From the NCBI GenBank assembly GCA_900104855.1, contig FNSS01000001.1, positions 7,821,001 to 7,885,000 of the forward strand: a stretch of DNA of 64,000 nt. Direction: 5' to 3'. Of this stretch, positions 8,056 to 16,988 are shown in pieces; within the stretch, counting starts at the first letter, position 1, and the number at the start of each line of letters is the position of its first letter. The position numbers and the translations under genes are program-made. The notes beneath the pieces are model-generated. The model made no database searches and had not been told where the DNA came from. It saw only the letters and a program-made list of their open reading frames with translations. This stretch comes from Rhizobiales bacterium GAS188 (GTDB lineage: Bacteria > Pseudomonadota > Alphaproteobacteria > Rhizobiales > Beijerinckiaceae).

Positions 8056-8739
8056 CTAGGCACCATCCGGCTCGAACGAGAAAACCGCACTTGACTTCAT
8101 CACGGCGTCCTTGACCTCACCCATGTCCGATACAGGATATTCTGCAAGCAAGCGAAGCCGCGAACGGGGCAGAAAGGCTCGTCCTGGATCGCCGATCAGC
8201 ACGTCGACACCTGAGGCGAGGCAACGATCGAGGTAGGCTGTGACCCGCTCGGCGAGGTCGGGTTCGTAGAAGAGGTCGCCGACGGCGATCAGATCCACGG
8301 GGAGCGACGGGCCAGCAGTCAGATCGCCCGAGGCCACCGCGACGGTAACCCCGTTCGCCGCGGCGTTCAGGCCGAGCGCAGCCACAGCATAGCGATCGAT
8401 ATCGGCGGCGATAACCTCGCTCGCTCCTGCGATCGCCGCAGCGATGCCGACGATGCCGGAACCCGCGCCAAGATCGAGCACGCGGCGACCAGCCACTGTC
8501 TCCGGTCGGTCGAGGATGTGCCGCGCGAGCGCCAGGCCACCGGCCCAGTGGTAAGCCCAATAGGGGGAGCCGAACCCATGCTCGTCCAGCTTGGCAAGAC
8601 GCCATAGACCGCTTGCCGGCTGCGCACTGTGGAGACGGATTTCGGGAACGGAGGAGACCGGAACGATCGGCAAGCTCGCCTGGATGAACTGGCGCGGGTC
8701 GAGATGCGCACGGCGTCGCGGGTCAGCTCTTCTGATCAT
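8056..8739 (-). CDS. Class I SAM-dependent methyltransferase, ETFB-lysine/NNT1-like
   Basis: About 227 residues. SAM motif I reads VLDLGAGSGIVGIAA, followed by VIAADID, and the post-I motif GDLFYEPDLA matches the family of ETF-beta lysine methyltransferases (METTL20-type) and related protein methyltransferases. The N-terminal SPYWAYHWAGGLALARH stretch is also typical. The start could be the GTG at 8742 or ATG at 8739; no strong ribosome-binding site decides. It stands 96 bases downstream of the hydroxylase gene on the same strand, but a functional link is not evident. Confidence 0.78.
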   Translation of the reverse strand: MIRRADPRRRAHLDPRQFIQASLPIVPVSSVPEIRLHSAQPASGLWRLAKLDEHGFGSPYWAYHWAGGLALARHILDRPETVAGRRVLDLGAGSGIVGIAAAIAGASEVIAADIDRYAVAALGLNAAANGVTVAVASGDLTAGPSLPVDLIAVGDLFYEPDLAERVTAYLDRCLASGVDVLIGDPGRAFLPRSRLRLLAEYPVSDMGEVKDAVMKSSAVFSFEPDGA

Positions 8740-8835
8740 CACGTCTCGGAAAGCGCCTCGGCCCTCCCGACTGCCTAGCGAAAACGGCTGTTCTTCACAA
8801 TATCCGCTTCGGGTCGAGGGCGGGCGTTCGAAAGG

Positions 8836-10524
8836 CTAGCGAGCGTCTGACATTATCCACTTGGCCGGCGACACTCTCGACGCTGCCATAGCTGCTTGGC
8901 GGTCGGAGCAACCCTGGGGTCCCCAATATTGATCGATGAGGGAACGCGTTGCTTCCGCGATTCTGGTCAGCGAGGCGGGGTCCGCGGCGGCGCCGATATA
9001 GCGGTCGGGCCGAACGAGCAGGACCATGGTGCGATCGCGTGGCATGAACGAGGAGAGCGTGCCGGCAACATCGCGGACCGTATCGATAGTCGCTGATGCG
9101 TCCGGATCCGGATTGGTGATTTGCGGCATGACGGCGATGCGCACCGGCAACTCGACGCCAAAGTCGAGGCGGGCCGCAGCCGCAAGGGCGCGCTGGGCAT
9201 CGGCCCCATAGGCGATGAGGCTGAAGCGCGGCCCGATAAGCTCGTCGAGCATGACGCGCGTGCGGTCGGCGCGCTCGACGAGCGGTTGCGGCAACATGCG
9301 CCCGACGATGGCGGAGTGCTGGTCGGGGATGACGAAGCCCTGTTTGTAGAAGGGTTTCGGCTTGTATTTCATCTGTGCGAAATAGGACTGCACGCCAGGC
9401 AAAAGGCCGGCGAGGCGGAAGGCCCCCCGCGTCAGGCGGGCCTGCAGTCGTGAGCGTGGCATCATGATCCGCCCCATATTGACGGCAAGCTGGATCAGCG
9501 CCGCCGCATGCGGAGCGCGCTCGCGCTGATAGCTGTCGAGAAGGCTCGTGCCGATCCGGCCGCTGACCACCGCGGCGAGCTTCCAACCGAGATTATGGGC
9601 GTCGCGGATGCCGCTATTCATGCCCTGCCCGGCAAAGGGCGGAGAGAGATGCGCGGCATCCCCGGCAAGGAAGACGCGCTGCGTCGCCCATCGGTCGGCG
9701 ATCCGCGCATGGAAGGCGTAGACCCGGCGCCGGATGACGGAGGCATCGGCATCCGGCCCATTGGCGGCAAGGAGTGCGCGCACGAAATCCGGATCGGTCG
9801 CCCGTTCCTCGTCCTCGCCGTCATGCAGCATGAACTCGTAGCGGCGAATGCCGTTCGGGCCGGGAAGCGTGATCATCGGGCGGGCGGGATCGCAGACGAC
9901 GCGCGTCTGGCGCAGCCTCTCCTTGGTCGAGCCGAGATCGACGATCAGCCAACGCTGCCGATAGGTCGAACCCGTCAAGGTCGCGCCGATATGCTCGCGA
10001 ATGGCGCTGCGCGCGCCGTCGCAAGCCGCGACATAAAGGGCCCGCAACGCGACGCCCTCCCCGTCCGCGTTTTGGAGATCGAGCGCGACGCCTGCGTCAT
10101 CTTCGGCAACCGCTCGGCATTGGCAACCGAACAGCGCCGTGACATTGGCGAAACGCCGCAAGCCCTCCCGCAAGGTCGCTTCGAGTTTCGGCTGGGTGAA
10201 GGCGTTGCGGCGCGGAAAGCCATATTCGAGCGTGCTCGGCTCGACCTTGGCGAAACAGCGACCGTCACGGCCGACATAATGCGAGCCGTAATCGAGCGCC
10301 ACATCCTTGATCACGGCGTCCGCCAGGCCGATGGCCTGCATGGTCCGCAAGGATTCATCGTCGATCGATACCGCGCGCGGCTCCGTCACCGTCCCCTCAT
10401 TGCGCTCCACGAGAACCACGTTGAGCCCCACCTGACCGAGGAGATTGGCGAGGGTCAGCCCGGTCGGACCGGCGCCGATGATCGCGACATCGCAAGAAAG
10501 CGACGTGCAAGTCAGCGAGGTCAT
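8836..10524 (-). CDS. FAD-dependent aromatic hydroxylase (MhpA/PheA class A flavin monooxygenase)
   Basis: 562 residues. The N-terminal Rossmann FAD motif IIGAGPTGLTLANLLG is followed by the DG-type motif (CDGARSAIREHIG) and the GD motif (FLAGDAAHLSPPFAGQGMNS), and there is a C-terminal thioredoxin-like extension as in phenol and 3-(3-hydroxyphenyl)propionate hydroxylases. It would add an ortho hydroxyl to a phenolic acid using NAD(P)H and O2, making a catechol for the extradiol dioxygenase of the same operon. The ATG at 10524 overlaps the IclR stop (ATGA), implying translational coupling. It is the last gene of the four-gene operon. Confidence 0.88.
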   Translation of the reverse strand: MTSLTCTSLSCDVAIIGAGPTGLTLANLLGQVGLNVVLVERNEGTVTEPRAVSIDDESLRTMQAIGLADAVIKDVALDYGSHYVGRDGRCFAKVEPSTLEYGFPRRNAFTQPKLEATLREGLRRFANVTALFGCQCRAVAEDDAGVALDLQNADGEGVALRALYVAACDGARSAIREHIGATLTGSTYRQRWLIVDLGSTKERLRQTRVVCDPARPMITLPGPNGIRRYEFMLHDGEDEERATDPDFVRALLAANGPDADASVIRRRVYAFHARIADRWATQRVFLAGDAAHLSPPFAGQGMNSGIRDAHNLGWKLAAVVSGRIGTSLLDSYQRERAPHAAALIQLAVNMGRIMMPRSRLQARLTRGAFRLAGLLPGVQSYFAQMKYKPKPFYKQGFVIPDQHSAIVGRMLPQPLVERADRTRVMLDELIGPRFSLIAYGADAQRALAAAARLDFGVELPVRIAVMPQITNPDPDASATIDTVRDVAGTLSSFMPRDRTMVLLVRPDRYIGAAADPASLTRIAEATRSLIDQYWGPQGCSDRQAAMAASRVSPAKWIMSDAR

Positions 10525-11303
10525 GGCGCTTCCGGTGCCGTCGACGGCCGCGAGCCGTCCTTGTTCAATTGCTCCGTGAGCAGGCTCGCCGAGGAGACGA
10601 TGAGGGGCACGAGGCGGCGCTCCTCGGCATCGTCGAGGCTCGCGGCAGCGACGACGAGGCTGAGGCTCGCCGCCAGGGCGCGCTCGGGGATCGAGACCGG
10701 AGCCGCGATGCCCACCACGCCGCGGTCGACCTCGCCATGCGTCACGCAATAACCACGACGGCGGATGGCGGCGAGCTCGGCGCGCAGAGCGGCCGGGTCC
10801 TGCGCTTGAGAAGCCGGCGCACCGGCTTGCGGAGCCGCGAGCAGCCGCGTCAGGCGCCGCGTCGGCACTTGCGCCAGGATCACCTTCGAGGTGGCGCCGC
10901 GCGTCAGAGGCTGCGGCCGGCCGCGCTCATAGCTGGTGCGCACCAGGCCTTCGGGGCTCGTCGCATCGGCGACGCACATCACCTCGTCGCCATAAAGCCG
11001 CGCCAGCACCGCAACGCAAGGCAGCCGCGCCTGCAGCGCCACCTCGCGCAACAGTGCCGTCCCGATCCGATAGAGCGGGTCGGTCGCGCGCACCAGCCGA
11101 TCGAACTCGACAAAGGCTGCGCCGAGCCGGTATTGCGCTTCGGCCGCCTGCTCCAGCAGGCCTTCGGCGAGGAGCTCGCGTACGCTGCGATAGACCGTGC
11201 TCGCCGGCACATCGAGGGCGGCGGCGATCTCCTGCACGGTCCACTCGCTCTTCGCCTCGTCGAAGAGGCGAAGCACTCGCGCATAGCGGCCGAGCCCGGT
11301 CAT
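10521..11303 (-). CDS. IclR-family transcriptional regulator
   Basis: 260 residues with an N-terminal winged helix (TVQEIAAALDVPASTVYRSVREL) and a C-terminal IclR effector domain (LTRGATSKVILA, RRRGYCVTHGEVDRGVVGIAAPV). It is encoded inside the aromatic operon it probably controls, 8 bases after the FAH gene and overlapping the hydroxylase start. IclR regulators of aromatic operons often bind short AT-rich palindromes, and one lies upstream of the first gene (13095-13113). The effector is probably a pathway substrate or intermediate (inference). Confidence 0.88.
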   Translation of the reverse strand: MTGLGRYARVLRLFDEAKSEWTVQEIAAALDVPASTVYRSVRELLAEGLLEQAAEAQYRLGAAFVEFDRLVRATDPLYRIGTALLREVALQARLPCVAVLARLYGDEVMCVADATSPEGLVRTSYERGRPQPLTRGATSKVILAQVPTRRLTRLLAAPQAGAPASQAQDPAALRAELAAIRRRGYCVTHGEVDRGVVGIAAPVSIPERALAASLSLVVAAASLDDAEERRLVPLIVSSASLLTEQLNKDGSRPSTAPEAP

Positions 11304-11311
11304 GGCTCGGC

Positions 11312-12172
11312 CTAAGCGCCCGAGGCCGGCTCGGCCGCAACCTCGTTGCGCAAATGCCCGATGCCGGCGATCGTCACCTCGACCACATCGCCAGCCTTCA
11401 TGAAGAGCTGCGGCTCGCGCTTGAAGCCGACGCCTCCGGGCGTGCCGGTCGCGATGACATCTCCCGGAGCGAGCCTGGTGAAGCCGGACACATAGGCGAT
11501 GATCGCGTCGATCGGGAAGATCATGTCGCCGAGCGTCGCCTTCTGCACCACCGTCGCGTTGAGCCGGGTCTCGATGGCGCGCTCCTCGAGCCTGCCGACC
11601 TCGTCCGGCGTCACCAGCTCGGGGCCGAACCCGCCGGTCGCAGGGAAATTCTTGCCCGGGGTGAATTGGTGCGTATGGCGCTGCCAGTCCCGCAAGGTCG
11701 CGTCGTTGAAGCAGCTGAAGCCAGCGACGAGCCCGAGCGCCTTGTCGCGCGGCACCCGGAAGCCTGGCCGGCCGATGACGACCGCCAGCTCACCCTCATA
11801 GTCGAGGGCGCTCGACACCGGCGGCAGGTGGATCGGCGCCTCATGGCCGATCAAGCTGTCGGCGAAACGGGTGAAGATCGACGGATAGGCGGCTTCCGGC
11901 CGTCCCGTCTCCTTGCGATGCTCCTCGTAATTGAGGCCGACGCACAGGATCTTCGCAGGGTTCGCGATCACCGGCGCATAGGCGAACTCACCATGGGCGT
12001 AATCGGTGCTCGATGCCTCGCGGCCGAGGCTGAATCCTTGCGAAGTCAGGTCGAGATAGGCTTTGAGATCCGGCACATGCGGCGAGAGCCTCACGCCGAG
12101 ATCGAACACGCCGTCCGGGCGCGAGATGCCGAAGCTCGAACGGCCCTCGGCCATGAAGGAGATGTATCGCAT
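11312..12172 (-). CDS. Fumarylacetoacetate hydrolase (FAH) family protein
   Basis: 286 residues. The motifs LCVGLNYEEHRKETGRP, DYEGELAVVIGR (metal-binding acidic pair) and GFSCFNDATLRDWQ, and the closing GDVIATGTPGGVG, mark the FAH fold used by fumarylpyruvate hydrolase, HpaG isomerase/decarboxylase and acylpyruvases. In this operon it should act on the product of the extradiol dioxygenase. The start at 12172 is just before the conserved MRYISF beginning. A longer frame to 12277 runs into the upstream gene and is not credible. Gentisate-type versus meta-cleavage substrate is undecided. Confidence 0.87.
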   Translation of the reverse strand: MRYISFMAEGRSSFGISRPDGVFDLGVRLSPHVPDLKAYLDLTSQGFSLGREASSTDYAHGEFAYAPVIANPAKILCVGLNYEEHRKETGRPEAAYPSIFTRFADSLIGHEAPIHLPPVSSALDYEGELAVVIGRPGFRVPRDKALGLVAGFSCFNDATLRDWQRHTHQFTPGKNFPATGGFGPELVTPDEVGRLEERAIETRLNATVVQKATLGDMIFPIDAIIAYVSGFTRLAPGDVIATGTPGGVGFKREPQLFMKAGDVVEVTIAGIGHLRNEVAAEPASGA

Positions 12173-12200
12173 CGGGTTTTGCTTCCTCTGGAGCCTGTTC

Positions 12201-13040
12201 TCAGGCGCGCATGATGGCCTTGCCCCACAGATTGAGGGTGCGCGGCGCGTGGGGCCATTCTCTGACGGGGCGATCATGGATCACCTCGAGCTCGGCGGAG
12301 ACCTCGATCCAATTGCCGTCGGGATCCTCGATGAAGATGAACAGGTTGTTGCCGGGCCCATGCCGGCCAGGCCCCCACATCAGCTCGATGCCGCGCTCGG
12401 CGAAGCGGTCGCACCAATCGCGGATCGTGTCCCATTCGCCGGCTTCGTAGGAATGGTGATCGATGCCCTGGCGGTCCTGCAGGAAGCAGGCGAGGTTATG
12501 GTGCTCGTGATTGCCGCGCATGAACGAGGTCATCACATCGCCCTTGTCGTTCACCACCCGGTCGGAGATGCCGAAGCCGAGCTTGTCTGAATAAAACGCC
12601 TCGATGGCGCGGACATTGCGGGTCGCCAAGGTCAAATGCTGGATCGGCCCGCGCAACCCGCGAGGGACGGCCCCGTCCGGCATTGCAAGCCCGAAGATCA
12701 CGCGATTGCCGTCAGGGTCGACGACCGCGAAAGCGCCCTCTTCGAAGACCGATATCGGCACGACCTGCGGCTCGAGGCCTTGCGCGGCTGCCCTTGCGCG
12801 CAGCCCGTCGAGGCTCTCGCGATCACGCAAGCCGAAGCCCGCATGGGCGAGCTTCTTCGCAGGCCCTCGACTCACAAGCAGCCGCCGCCCGGCGCCGATC
12901 ACCCGCCAGCTCTCAGGGCCAGAGGTCTCGGCCTTCATATCCATCGTGTCGGCATAGAAGGAAGCGAGCCGCTCGGCGTCCGGGCTATGAAGATTCAGAT
13001 GATGCAGATAGGCGCCCGCCTGCAATGCGCTCAAGCCCAT
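12201..13040 (-). CDS. VOC-superfamily extradiol ring-cleavage dioxygenase (catechol 2,3-dioxygenase-like)
   Basis: 279 residues in two vicinal-oxygen-chelate modules. The second holds the Fe(II) ligands: His in IQHLTL, His in IDHHSYE and Glu in NWIEVSAE. The first module has lost the ligand set, as in two-domain type I extradiol dioxygenases. It would open a catechol ring next to the diol. The ATG at 13040 has a GGAGG 5 bases upstream. This is the first gene of the operon (dioxygenase, FAH, IclR, hydroxylase). A palindrome lies 55 bases upstream of its start. Confidence 0.87.
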   Translation of the reverse strand: MGLSALQAGAYLHHLNLHSPDAERLASFYADTMDMKAETSGPESWRVIGAGRRLLVSRGPAKKLAHAGFGLRDRESLDGLRARAAAQGLEPQVVPISVFEEGAFAVVDPDGNRVIFGLAMPDGAVPRGLRGPIQHLTLATRNVRAIEAFYSDKLGFGISDRVVNDKGDVMTSFMRGNHEHHNLACFLQDRQGIDHHSYEAGEWDTIRDWCDRFAERGIELMWGPGRHGPGNNLFIFIEDPDGNWIEVSAELEVIHDRPVREWPHAPRTLNLWGKAIMRA

Positions 13041-13094
13041 ATCGTCCTCCATTTTCCCGTTCTTATGCCCAGGAGCACGGTGGTGTCAATCCAA

Positions 13095-13113
13095 ATTATC
13101 AAAATATGATAAT
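13095..13113. promoter_or_regulatory. AT-rich perfect inverted repeat, candidate IclR operator
   Basis: ATTATCA, five bases, TGATAAT: a perfect 7-bp inverted repeat in a GC-rich genome, 55 bases upstream of the first gene of the IclR-containing aromatic operon. Its position and symmetry fit an autoregulatory IclR site. No binding evidence exists beyond position. Confidence 0.5.
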
Positions 13114-13180
13114 ATTGATCGACGCTGGAGGGCACGGTCTCTCGGCCTGCGGCAACGGCCGGACCCCAATCGGCGCTGGT

Positions 13181-14278
13181 CTAGCTGAACCGGACAACCG
13201 GTTTCACCACCGTCCCTGCTTCCGAGTCGCGCATCGCGTCATTGATGCGCTCGAACGGATAGAAGGTGATGAGCTTGTCGAACGGGAAGCGCCCTTGAAC
13301 GAAGAGATCGATCAATGCCGGAATGAACACATCGACCTGCGATTCCCCTTCGACAATGCCGCGCAGCGTTCGCCCTCCCGTCATGACGTGCAGGGCATCG
13401 AAGGTGATTTCCGTCCCCACATCCGACGCCCCGACGATGCCACAAGTTCCGCGCGGCGCCAGGCAATCCACGGCCAGCCGGATCACCTTGGCATTGCCGG
13501 TCGTGTCGAAGCTGAAATCAACACCAAAGCCCGTGATGTCCTTGATCGCCTGGCCAACGTCGGTTTTGGCATAGACCGTGTGGGTCGCGCCGAGATCGCG
13601 TGCCAGCGTGAGACGGCTTTCATTGTGGTCGATGCCGATGATGGTCGAGACCCCGATCAGGCGAGCCGCCATGATGGCGCTGAGCCCGACCGATCCGGTG
13701 CCGAACACGGCCAAGCTGTCGCCGGGGCCTGGCCGCAGGACATTGATGATGGCCCCGGCCCCGGTCTGCACTCCGCAAGCCAGCGGCGCGAGGCCCTCGA
13801 GCGGCACGTCCTTGCGGACCCTGACGACGTTGGCCTCGTGGCACAGCGCATGAGTCGCAAAGGACGATTGTCCGAAGAAATTGCCGTGGATGGGTTCATT
13901 GTCCTTGGAGAGCGGGCTCGTGCCGTCGGGCCGGCTGCCGCCGAAATTGTAGCCGAAGAACTCGTGGCAATAGGTTGGCGCGTCATGATCGCAACTCGGA
14001 CAATGGCCGCAGGAATTGAAGGTCATGAGAATGTGATCGCCCGGCACGACTTTCCGCACGGCCTTGCCTACCCGTTCGACGATGCCCGCGCCTTCATGGC
14101 CGAGAACGATCGGCTGCGGCACGGGAAAGGCCTGATCGCGCATCGCGATGTCCGTGTGGCAGATGCCGGTCGCCACCAGCTTCACGAGAATCTCGTCATC
14201 GCGCGGCTCTTCCAAAGTGAGCGTCTCGAGCGACATCGGTGCGTGTCTGGCGCGGGTGACGGCAGCTTGGATTCTCAT
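13181..14278 (-). CDS. Zinc-dependent aryl-alcohol-type dehydrogenase (MDR family)
   Basis: 365 residues, medium-chain dehydrogenase. Catalytic-zinc ligands lie in TGICHTDIAM and VLGHEGAG, the structural-zinc cysteines in SCGHCPSCDHDAPTYC, and the NAD-binding loop in VFGTGSVGLSA. The length and the CGVQTGAGAI segment resemble benzyl/aryl-alcohol dehydrogenases. It follows the Liv permease by 15 bases and ends the six-gene Liv operon. It may oxidise an imported aromatic alcohol, feeding the ring-cleavage operon that lies downstream on the same strand. Confidence 0.88.
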   Translation of the reverse strand: MRIQAAVTRARHAPMSLETLTLEEPRDDEILVKLVATGICHTDIAMRDQAFPVPQPIVLGHEGAGIVERVGKAVRKVVPGDHILMTFNSCGHCPSCDHDAPTYCHEFFGYNFGGSRPDGTSPLSKDNEPIHGNFFGQSSFATHALCHEANVVRVRKDVPLEGLAPLACGVQTGAGAIINVLRPGPGDSLAVFGTGSVGLSAIMAARLIGVSTIIGIDHNESRLTLARDLGATHTVYAKTDVGQAIKDITGFGVDFSFDTTGNAKVIRLAVDCLAPRGTCGIVGASDVGTEITFDALHVMTGGRTLRGIVEGESQVDVFIPALIDLFVQGRFPFDKLITFYPFERINDAMRDSEAGTVVKPVVRFS

Positions 14279-14293
14279 GGAATGGCCCTCGTG

Positions 14294-15358
14294 TCACATC
14301 GCGTTCGGCGACGCCGCGTTGGAGTTTGATCGCACTGATTTGGACTCTTCGCTCACCTCGGGGCCATCGGGGAATCGCAGCCGATAGCCGACGGGCATTA
14401 GGCGGAAACCGACATGATCCTGCAGCGTTCCCCATAAACCGCGAGGCAGAAACAGCGAGAACACCAGCGCCGAAGCGCCGAGACCGACCAGATACCAGAC
14501 GCCGCTGCCGCCGAAGACGGTCTCGATCACGAACAATATGAGGGCGCCCAACAGAGGTCCTTCGAAGGTGCCGAGGCCGCCCACCAACACCATGAAGATC
14601 ATGTAGGCGGTCCATTGAACGCTGAAATAGGTCTTGGGCTGAAAGCTGATGAGCGTCGCCAGCCAGATCGCCCCGGCAGCGGCGCATCCCAAGGCAGCGA
14701 GCACGAAGATCAGGCGCTTGCCGGCGAGCACATTCACCCCGACCGAGGCCGCAGCTTCCTCATTGTCGCGGATCGCCTGAATCGAGGCGCCGACGCGGCT
14801 GCGCAGGAGCACGAACACCAGCCCCACCAGCGCGGTCATGGCCGCAAGCGCCATCCAGTAATTATAGGCTCGGCGAAGCTCGGGCTGGAACGCGTTCAGT
14901 GCGATCAACGAAATGCCGGTCTCGCCATTCACCCGCGGATCGAGATTGACCAGGAGGTGGAGCAATTCGGCGATGACCCACATGCCGATGGCGAATTGTC
15001 CGCCACGCAGCCGCAGCGCGAAGAGCGAGAGCGGCAACGACACGGCGCCGACGAGGAGCGTCGCCAGGATGATGGCCGGGTAGACATCGACGCCCCAGTA
15101 GGACAGGCGAATAAGCGCATAGGCACCCAGGCCGAAAAATGCTTGTTGCCCCACCGAGACGAGGCCGCCATAGCCGGCCAGTGCATTCCACATCGCGGCC
15201 ATGATCACATAGATGAACAGCGTGGTGAATCGGTCTGTGAAATAGGCGCCGAGGTAGTAAGGGCCGAAGGCGAGTATCGCCACAAGCGCAACCAGGCTGC
15301 AGGTCGCCGCGATCGACACCGGGGTCCAACGCTGGACGAAGATCCTGCCGCCGGTCAT
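14294..15358 (-). CDS. Branched-chain-amino-acid-type ABC transporter permease, LivM-like
   Basis: 354 residues, about nine to ten hydrophobic segments, with the LivM marks GYGGLVSVGQQAFFGLGAYA and the cytoplasmic coupling loop SRVGASIQAIRDNEEAAASVGV. It overlaps the LivH stop by ATGA. It forms the membrane channel with LivH. In soil alphaproteobacteria such importers often carry aromatic acids rather than amino acids, and the linked alcohol dehydrogenase and aromatic operon support that reading here. Confidence 0.9.
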   Translation of the reverse strand: MTGGRIFVQRWTPVSIAATCSLVALVAILAFGPYYLGAYFTDRFTTLFIYVIMAAMWNALAGYGGLVSVGQQAFFGLGAYALIRLSYWGVDVYPAIILATLLVGAVSLPLSLFALRLRGGQFAIGMWVIAELLHLLVNLDPRVNGETGISLIALNAFQPELRRAYNYWMALAAMTALVGLVFVLLRSRVGASIQAIRDNEEAAASVGVNVLAGKRLIFVLAALGCAAAGAIWLATLISFQPKTYFSVQWTAYMIFMVLVGGLGTFEGPLLGALILFVIETVFGGSGVWYLVGLGASALVFSLFLPRGLWGTLQDHVGFRLMPVGYRLRFPDGPEVSEESKSVRSNSNAASPNAM

Positions 15359-16257
15359 GCCGATGGCCTCAGCAACATACGGGCCAGCATCCGCAGGTCA
15401 TGGCCGGTGACGAACAAACGCGCGCCCAAGATGATCAGAAACACGGCATGACCGGCGATCAGAAATCCTTGCGGGCTGATCTGCGAACCAAGGTTCTGGG
15501 CGACGCCGAGCACGATTCCGCCCACCAATGTTCCCCACAACGATCCGGCACCACCGATCACCACGGCCTCGAAGGCGAAGATCAGCTGGGCAGGCCCGGC
15601 ATAGGGATCGAAGGCTGCACGCATCCCGAGGAATGTTCCCGCGAGACCGACGGTCGCGAGCGCAATGGCTGCCGCGACGGCGTAGACCTTGCGCGAGTCG
15701 ATGCCGACGAGCTCGGCGGTATCGGGATCTTCTGCCGTCGCCCGGATGGCGCGACCGAGCGGCGCGCGTTCGAGGAAGACATGGAGGCCGCCGAGCAGTG
15801 CGACGGCGACAATGAAGGTGAGCAGCGCCAGCTGGCCGACGGCGATCTGGTCGGTCAGATTCCAGCTGTCGAAGGCGAAGTCGCCGATATTCGGCGCGAG
15901 TGATTGGATATCGGCGCCGAAGGTCTCGAAGAGCATGTTGTCGAGCACGATCGCGATGCCGAAGGTGCTGAGCAGCGGCACCAGCGGGCCCGACCGCAAG
16001 CCTCGTTCCAGGACCCATCGCTGCAGCAGCCAGCCGATCACCGCCATGACGGGCAGGACGGCGACGAGCCCGATGAAAGGCGAGACGTCAAAGCGCTCGG
16101 CCACCATCCAGACCAAATATGCCGCCAGCACCGCGAGACTGCCATGCGCGAGATTGATGACGCGCATCACCCCGAACATGAAGGACAGGCCGCACGCGAT
16201 CAGGGCGTAGTAGCCGCCGAGGAGAATGCCTTGCAGGATCTGGCCGGCCCACATCAT
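15355..16257 (-). CDS. Branched-chain-amino-acid-type ABC transporter permease, LivH-like
   Basis: 300 residues, eight predicted membrane segments. LivH signatures are GGYYALIACGLSFMFGVMRV and NLAHGSLAVLAAY near the N-terminus and the coupling loop APLGRAIRATAEDPDTAELVGI. The start overlaps the LivF stop (ATGA) and the stop overlaps the LivM start in the same way, so translation of the whole operon is probably coupled. It partners the LivM protein in the inner membrane. Confidence 0.9.
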   Translation of the reverse strand: MMWAGQILQGILLGGYYALIACGLSFMFGVMRVINLAHGSLAVLAAYLVWMVAERFDVSPFIGLVAVLPVMAVIGWLLQRWVLERGLRSGPLVPLLSTFGIAIVLDNMLFETFGADIQSLAPNIGDFAFDSWNLTDQIAVGQLALLTFIVAVALLGGLHVFLERAPLGRAIRATAEDPDTAELVGIDSRKVYAVAAAIALATVGLAGTFLGMRAAFDPYAGPAQLIFAFEAVVIGGAGSLWGTLVGGIVLGVAQNLGSQISPQGFLIAGHAVFLIILGARLFVTGHDLRMLARMLLRPSA

Positions 16258-16988
16258 GACGGGGCGCCTGCGCGGCTCGCCCGGTGCAGCCCGAAATAGG
16301 CTTCGGTGACCTGGTCCCGAGTGAGGTCCATCGCCTTGCCCTCGAGGACGATGCGCCCTTCGAGCATGCAGGCAAGGCGTGTCGCGACCTTGAGGGCGCG
16401 GTCGAGCTCTTGTTCGACCAGGATGATCGTCGCGCCCCCAGCGATGACCGTGTGAAGCGATTCATAGACCTGGTCCACGGCGATCGGCGCCAGTCCCAGG
16501 GAGACCTCGTCGAGCAGCAGGAGGCGCGGATTGGTCATCAGCGCACGCCCGATGGCGGTCGCCTGTTGCTGCCCCCCGGACAGGTCTCCGCCACGCCGCT
16601 TGAGGCAGGCGCGGAGCATGGGGAATGCCTCGAGCACCGAGTCGATATTCCATACGCCCTGATTTGAGCGCCGGGCGGCGCCAGCGACTTTCAGGTTCTC
16701 TTCCACGGTCAGGCCGGGAAACAGCCGCCGTCCCTCGGGTACCAGCGCCATGCCCAGGCTCACTCGCTGATGAGCCCGCAGCTTGCTGACATCGGCGCCG
16801 TCGAACAGGATATGGCCGGCGGATGGTCGGTGAGCCCCGGCAATGGCCCGCAACAGGGTGGTTTTGCCGGCGCCATTGGCTCCGACAAGCGCGAGTATCT
16901 CGCCTTCCGCCATCGCGAACGACACACCCCGCACCGCTTGAAGCAGCCCGTGGCGTGCCTCGAGCTTCTCGACCGCCAGGATGCTCAC
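16254..16988 (-). CDS. ABC transporter ATP-binding protein, LivF-like
   Basis: 244 residues with Walker A GANGAGKTT, ABC signature LSGGQQQATAIGRAL, Walker B LLLLDEVSLGLAP and the short C-terminus typical of LivF. The GTG at 16988 overlaps the LivG stop as GTGA and puts the conserved ILAVEKLEARHG start right at the N-terminus. A longer upstream frame lies inside livG and is rejected. It forms the cytoplasmic ATPase pair with the LivG-like protein. Confidence 0.9.
   Translation of the reverse strand: MSILAVEKLEARHGLLQAVRGVSFAMAEGEILALVGANGAGKTTLLRAIAGAHRPSAGHILFDGADVSKLRAHQRVSLGMALVPEGRRLFPGLTVEENLKVAGAARRSNQGVWNIDSVLEAFPMLRACLKRRGGDLSGGQQQATAIGRALMTNPRLLLLDEVSLGLAPIAVDQVYESLHTVIAGGATIILVEQELDRALKVATRLACMLEGRIVLEGKAMDLTRDQVTEAYFGLHRASRAGAPS

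Noticed and set aside
12683-14329. 548-codon plus-strand frame opposite the extradiol dioxygenase and alcohol dehydrogenase
   Set aside because: It crosses an intergenic region and two genes with conserved metal ligands on the other strand; its composition is Arg/Ala-rich antisense.
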